From Dromiciops gliroides (taxonomy: Eukaryota > Chordata > Mammalia > Microbiotheria > Microbiotheriidae): a stretch of 64,000 nucleotides of DNA. The stretch spans positions 59,814,532 to 59,878,531 of the forward strand of contig NC_057861.1 of NCBI RefSeq assembly GCF_019393635.1, written 5' to 3'. How positions within the stretch are numbered: position 1 is the first letter of the stretch; each line of letters begins with the position of its first letter. The notes under the pieces were generated by a model. That model made no database searches. It was not told where the DNA came from and saw only the letters and a program-made list of their open reading frames with translations. Made by a program: the position numbers and the translations under genes. Below are positions 59,378 through 64,000 of this stretch, in pieces.

Positions 59378-59452
59378 TGAGGTGAGATTTGAGCTCAGGT
59401 TCTCCTAACTTCAGGGTCAGTGCTCTATCCATTGCACCACCTTGTTGCCCCT
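59378..59452 (-). mobile_element. MAR1/WSINE1-type SINE fragment
   Basis: Only the head half is left (gatttgagctcaggttctcc to ttgttgcccc). Confidence 0.8.
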
Positions 59453-60252
59453 GTAGATTTATTAAGTCTCATAATTAACTTCAAAAGAAAAGAAACATTT
59501 TGATGTACACTGAAAAATAACAAAAATGGTGTACTACATTCAGATTTTATTCAAATCAGGTTTGAGGATAAAGAATGATCAATCTATCCCTTGTGCATGT
59601 AGTATTCATATATGCATGGCATCTTTGGGTCTATATGTCTTTATTTCTGTGTGTCCATAGGGCCATATATCTGGACGATGGAAAGGAAAACATTATTTAA
59701 TATGTATTCATTAAATAACGACTATTTGCAAGACAATGGGAATGCCTAAGACATAACAATGACAAAAATGAAAGCCTCCACCCTTAAGGGTGAGAGTAGG
59801 GTGATACAATATGTACATGGATAAAGAAATCCAAGTACAAGTGAGAAATGGAATGCCATGTACAAGGAGTAGGAATATGTTAGTTTGGCTGAAATGTACA
59901 AGGCATAAAAAAAGTCTAAACATAGAATCAGGACCCCTCCAACTTGGTGGACTTCTTGAGTCACCACATCTTGCCTTATGAACCAGACATGCTTCCATAT
60001 GGATATGTGGGAGGTCAGGGTCATGCTACCATATTCTTGCTGCATATCCTTGCTATGCTTGCCCTAAGAAGTAAGATTGCCTCATTTCAGGCCCCAAATG
60101 AAGCAAAAATAATAGGATGAGAGCCTCAGATATGCTCCAACACCACACTCCCATTCTTTGATTTATTCTCCTTGTATTCCATATCCCTGCTTTCTTAAGA
60201 TATACTTTGATTTCAATTTTACTATTTATCTGAGAAAAAGAGGTTCACCATT
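59453..60252. other. No gene; one old repeat
   Basis: 59690-59840 is a decayed 'aagcatttattaagca' copy (tgtattcattaaataacgac). The rest is unassigned. Confidence 0.4.
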
Positions 60253-60264
60253 GAAATTTAATTG

Positions 60265-60484
60265 TGGGGGGCAGCTAGGTTGCATCCAACTTGGGTCAGA
60301 TCAAACTTGCTCACCATTAGAAAATCACTCTGAGGGGACAGCTAGGTGGCACAGTGGATAGAGCCCTGGCCCTGGATTCAGGAGGACCTAAGTTCAAATC
60401 CAGCCTCAGAAACTTGACACTTAATAGCTGTGTGACCCTGGGCAAGTCACTTAACCCTCATTGCCCTGCAAAAAGAAAAGAAAA
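60265..60484 (+). mobile_element. Chimeric MAR1/WSINE1-type SINE with extra 5' sequence
   Basis: A perfect 12-bp TSD (gaaatttaattg, 60253-60264 and 60485-60496) encloses a short SINE head (GGGGGGCAGCTAGGTT). About 55 nt follow that match the 5' flank of the SINE at 57053, then a complete SINE from 60335 with an AAAAG tail. Confidence 0.88.
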
Positions 60485-60496
60485 GAAATTTAATTG

Positions 60497-61590
60497 CTAA
60501 TCTGCATTTATGTCCTTGCTCAGTGTTGGAAGAGAGAGAAGTAATAGTTGTAAATTTCCCAGGAGAGAGACAGAGACAGAAACAGAGGAAGAGAAAGAGA
60601 TGGCAGAGACAAAAAGAAAGAGAAACAGATTTATTAACTGTTGAGACCTTCCCACCCTGAGGACTAGGCAATGTATAGAAGAGAGAATTGGTTAATATTT
60701 TTATAGCTTCCCAAAAGCATAGAAATAGAAAAAGTATCTGGACCAGGCCCTAGACAAAGCATGGTATTAGTATTGTTAGAGGAAAAGGTTTACAAGTAAA
60801 CTGGGAGTCAGCCTCTTTGAGGTGATTGTTGCTGCAACTTCCCCTTTCTCATTGTTTATTCCCACATCATACTTGCAAGAAAAACTCTTCCTCAGAGAAA
60901 AGGACTTAACGAGATAAAAGGTCATGCACAGGAGGAGGCCAGAGAAAAGAGTTGAGGAAGAACAGTACCATCCACATGAGGGTAAAGGCTAGAAAGAGGA
61001 AGACTTTAGCTCCCTAGTACCAACATCTTACCCTTGGAATTGCTAGACCTGGATAACCAATCTTAGGTGACTTGAAAGATGGTGGTACGATGGAGAAAGA
61101 TGGAGGGAGGAGGTGGGGGTGGGGGTGGGGGTGAGATGCAATGTAACTCCATATTGAATTTGAGATCCCTACATGCCATCCACATAGAGATGTACAGGAA
61201 GCAGTAAGTGATGTTGGATTGTAACTGAGGAGAAAAGCAGGCAAGGAATTCAACGAAGAGGAAGACATTAGACACAAACCTTGAGAAAACACAGATGACA
61301 AAGCCCCATACAGGGACTTGGAAAAATCATGGACAACACAGTTTGATTTGCAGATCTCTGTGTCTCTCAGGAGCCAGGGTCTCCATTCTTAGGATCTGTC
61401 ACCTCTGGCAAAAGCTTTCCCATTTTGTCCTGTGTGCATGTGTGTGTATCCATGGGAACACGTAGCCCTCTCTAGCATCAGCCCTCCTCACCTACCGGGA
61501 TAGTCTGTCTGCCTTCCTCTATAGTTGGAGGCAGATTCCAGATTCTCTATCAAGTCTGTGAGACTCCAAGACTGAGTAGAGAAAAATCTG
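60497..61590. other. No gene recognised; G-rich tract
   Basis: A purine-rich stretch at 60530-60630 and a G-run array at 61100-61131 (see findings). Small open frames without known motifs. Confidence 0.35.
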
Positions 61591-62030
61591 CACTGAGAGC
61601 AGGGAATCCTGGTTTCTAATCCCAAATGTGCCACTAACTGGGTCTCCTTTAGTGATACCCTTTTCTTTACTGGGCCACAGTATAAAATGAGGAGGTTGGA
61701 TTAGAGAATCCCAAAGGTCTTTTCCAGTTCTATATCCATGAACCTATCTTTGAGATTCCTTCCTCAGAGGAAAACAGGTAGGTGGTGCAGTGGATAGAGC
61801 ACTGGATCAGGAAGACATGAATTCCAATCTATCTTTCTATACTTAATAGCTGTGTGACCTTGTAGAAGTCATTCAGCCTCTCTCTGCCTCAGTGTCTTCT
61901 ACTACAAAATGAGGATATTAATGGCTTTCAACTCCCAGGGTTATTGTGAGGATAAATTTCAATAAGATTTGTAAAATACCTGGCATATTGTAGGTGCTTA
62001 ATAAATTCTTGTTTCCCTCCCCCTTCCCTT
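61590..62030 (+). repeat. Two MIR/MAR1-like CORE-SINEs in a row
   Basis: 61590-61745 (gagagcagggaatcctggtt, ggttggattagagaatccca) and 61775-62025 (gtaggtggtgcagtggatag, then ttattgtgaggataaatttc, cctggcatattgtaggtgct). Confidence 0.7.
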
Positions 62031-62117
62031 CTAGCTCCAAGTGGTCATGTGACTTAAATTGACCTCCCCCCTCAAAGCTTTTTCTCTGCTGTGTTGTTCT
62101 TATTGAATATGGCTCCT

Positions 62118-62378
62118 GGCCGGGGGGGGGGGGGTAGGGGCAACTAGGTGGCACAGTAAGTAGATAAAGCATCAGCCCTGGACTCAGGACGACCTGAGTT
62201 CAAATTCGGCCTCAAACACTTGACACTTACTAGCTGTGTGACCCTGGACCAGTCACTTAACCTTCATTGCCCTGCAAAAAAAAAAAGGAAGAAAGAAAAG
62301 AAAAAAAAAGAAAAAGAAAAGAAAAAAAAAGAAAAAGGAAAAGAAGAAAGAAATGAATGAATGAATGAATGAATGAAC
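62118..62378 (+). mobile_element. MAR1/WSINE1-type SINE with long A/G tail
   Basis: TSD atggctcct (62109-62117 and 62379-62387). It has a 5' G-run, a full SINE body, and a long AAAAG then (GAAT)n tail. Confidence 0.92.
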
Positions 62379-62387
62379 ATGGCTCCT

Positions 62388-64000
62388 AGGATCCATTCCT
62401 TCAAGACTAAGCTATCTTATGACGCTCACGGTATCAATTAATGCAAGGCATTTATTAAACTCTAGTGGTATGTGGTAATTGAAGAAGCTGGTCTTCCCAA
62501 CTCAACACTGACCAAGAAACAGCAGAGGATTGCCTACAAATAACACCGGAAAAGTAGACCCCCACCAATTCCCAACCTAGAAGGAATTGAAAGAAGGAAA
62601 TCATACTTACATTGGGTCAAATGTGCCCTAAAAACCTTCTCAGGTGCAATGTAATAGTCCCATAAATACTTGTATTCACAAGTTAATGAGATCTCCCAAG
62701 TTAAAGTGACAGCACTATCTGTGTATATGTGGAGTGGGGCTACATGTTAGGTGTAGCCATATGCCCTGAGTTTATGTATTGGAGCTCCTGAATCCTCAAA
62801 ATGGTCTTTGATACCTTTATGCCTTTGGTGGTCATAGGCAGTATGATGGGCAGGTGTATATGGCTCTAAGCCATATATAAAAGTTATAGGGACAGAATGA
62901 CCCCATGATTTCACGGGGGTAGGAGACTTCTAGTGAGAAACTTCCTCTACCAATGCAGTTCATCAATTTCTCTACATCTTGTAATCATGAAGAGCTGATG
63001 GGGGAATCTGAGAAGTTAAGAGACTTGCCTAGACATAGACAGTCAAAATGTGTCAGAGACAGGATTTAAATCCATGTCTTCCTGTCTCTAAGATCAACTT
63101 TCCCTATACCATGATACCTCTCTATATAAATGTATCATTGTTGTCATCATTGTGATCATCATCATTTTATTTATTAGAGATAATGAATGGTGTGGTGGCT
63201 AAAAAGCTGGCCTTGGAGTCAGGAAGACCTGAGTCCAAATTATGCCTCTGACATATACTAAGCAAGTCATTTAACCTCTCAGATGACTCTACAGGGACAG
63301 GTTGCAGAAGTTAGTTGCCTATCTACTTTAGTAGAAGTTCCCTATTTCAGAAATGACAAATACATAGCCTATGGGATACATGTGGCTCACGACACTCCCT
63401 GGCATGACCTGAATAAGATTAAAATATAATTGGGAAAATTTAAGAAAATAAAAATAGAATAAAACAGATAATATTACTTTTTAACCCTGTTAGTATATGG
63501 CCTTAGAGATTCTTACTGTACAGATTACTGGACTCCACTTCTACTTAACACCACTGCCATACAAGCAGGTCCAGATACCCACTCTGCTGAAAGGATAGGA
63601 TTGGGCAAAACTATTGCAACAGAATCCTAGGTTCTAGAGAGACTTTCCAACATTAAACACAAAATGTGAGCACTTCAAACACTTCAAGAAACCTTAGGAC
63701 ATATGCAGTCGTAGGATCAGAGATTTAGGCTGAAAGGGACCTTAAAAGACTATTGAGTCCCGTTCTCTCATTTTACAGATGGGGAAACTGAGGCTAGAGA
63801 AGTTAATTGACTTTTCCAGAGTTGCACAACTAGTAAGATTATGAGGTAGGATTTGAACCCAAAATTTCTTGGTTCTAAGTCTAGAATTCTAGCCATACCA
63901 GGCCATGCTGCTGCAAAACATCAAATCTCAGGGATCTCATGTTGGAGTCAGAGTATACCTATGGTTGAAAATAGAAGAAGTTGTTCCCCAGAGTCTGGGC
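62388..64000. other. No gene; old repeats
   Basis: 62900-63115 is an unclassified old repeat (gagaaacttcctctaccaat, gagaagttaagagacttgcc), related to 10535. 63165-63290 is MIR-like (plus). 63710-63900 is MIR-like in reverse. 63300-63540 is unassigned. Confidence 0.5.

Noticed and set aside
61014-61301. Minus-strand frames with hydrophobic stretches
   Set aside because: Looked like membrane segments, but the frame overlaps a G-run array and has no family signature or splice support.
5152-62378. tRNA-like heads as true tRNA genes
   Set aside because: They are the heads of SINEs with A-rich tails and TSDs. No cloverleaf with intact arms was found.
1-64000. CRISPR arrays, operons or bacterial-type defence systems
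   Set aside because: The window is vertebrate. Direct repeats are microsatellites and SINEs, with no regular spacer pattern.

Overview
The window looks like marsupial nuclear DNA. It is AT-rich and packed with interspersed repeats. About twenty copies of the short marsupial tRNA-derived SINE (MAR1/WSINE1 type, head GGGGCAGCTAGGTGGC) are present, many still flanked by target-site duplications (TSDs). There are also pieces of a marsupial-type L1, L2 and L3/CR1-like LINE tails, MIR/THER1-like SINEs, RTE-tailed SINEs and several LTRs. The species cannot be fixed from the sequence alone. I see no bacterial, viral or CRISPR-type system.

Two host protein genes are well supported, both on the minus strand. 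The first is a single-exon, apparently intact olfactory receptor of the OR10H type (3815-4783, likely start 4759). The second is a complete nine-exon C-type lectin gene (start codon 44335, stop codon 30053-30055), assembled here from splice sites and reading frame. Its exons add up to 891 nt, or 296 residues plus stop. The order is short cytoplasmic tail, one transmembrane segment, a neck built of short exons, and a carbohydrate-recognition domain with WIGL, EPN and WND motifs. It best matches CLEC4G (LSECtin), 293 residues in human. A U6 snRNA pseudogene lies at 2509-2613 on the minus strand.

Layout: 1-3800 is repeats and the U6 copy. 3815-4783 is OR10H. 4800-15700 is mostly old SINE/LINE tails with some unassigned sequence. 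15830-20995 is an antisense L1 with recognisable 5' UTR, ORF1 and ORF2, broken by three SINEs and a TC array. 21000-25200 holds sense L1 pieces, a hAT-like element, a short perfect palindrome and paired SINEs. 25284-28557 is bounded by a near-identical inverted repeat. 29835-44335 is the lectin gene, whose introns carry two LTRs and a broken L1, all opposite in orientation to the gene. 44400-64000 is intergenic: repeats, two more LTRs and an unrecognised open stretch near 53.6-54.0 kb.

The most notable observations are the complete CLEC4G-type gene about 25 kb from an OR10H gene, the inverted duplication at 25.3/28.4 kb that copies a mosaic of two unrelated LINE tails, and a SINE insertion at 60.3 kb that carries extra 5' sequence matching the flank of another SINE at 57.0 kb.
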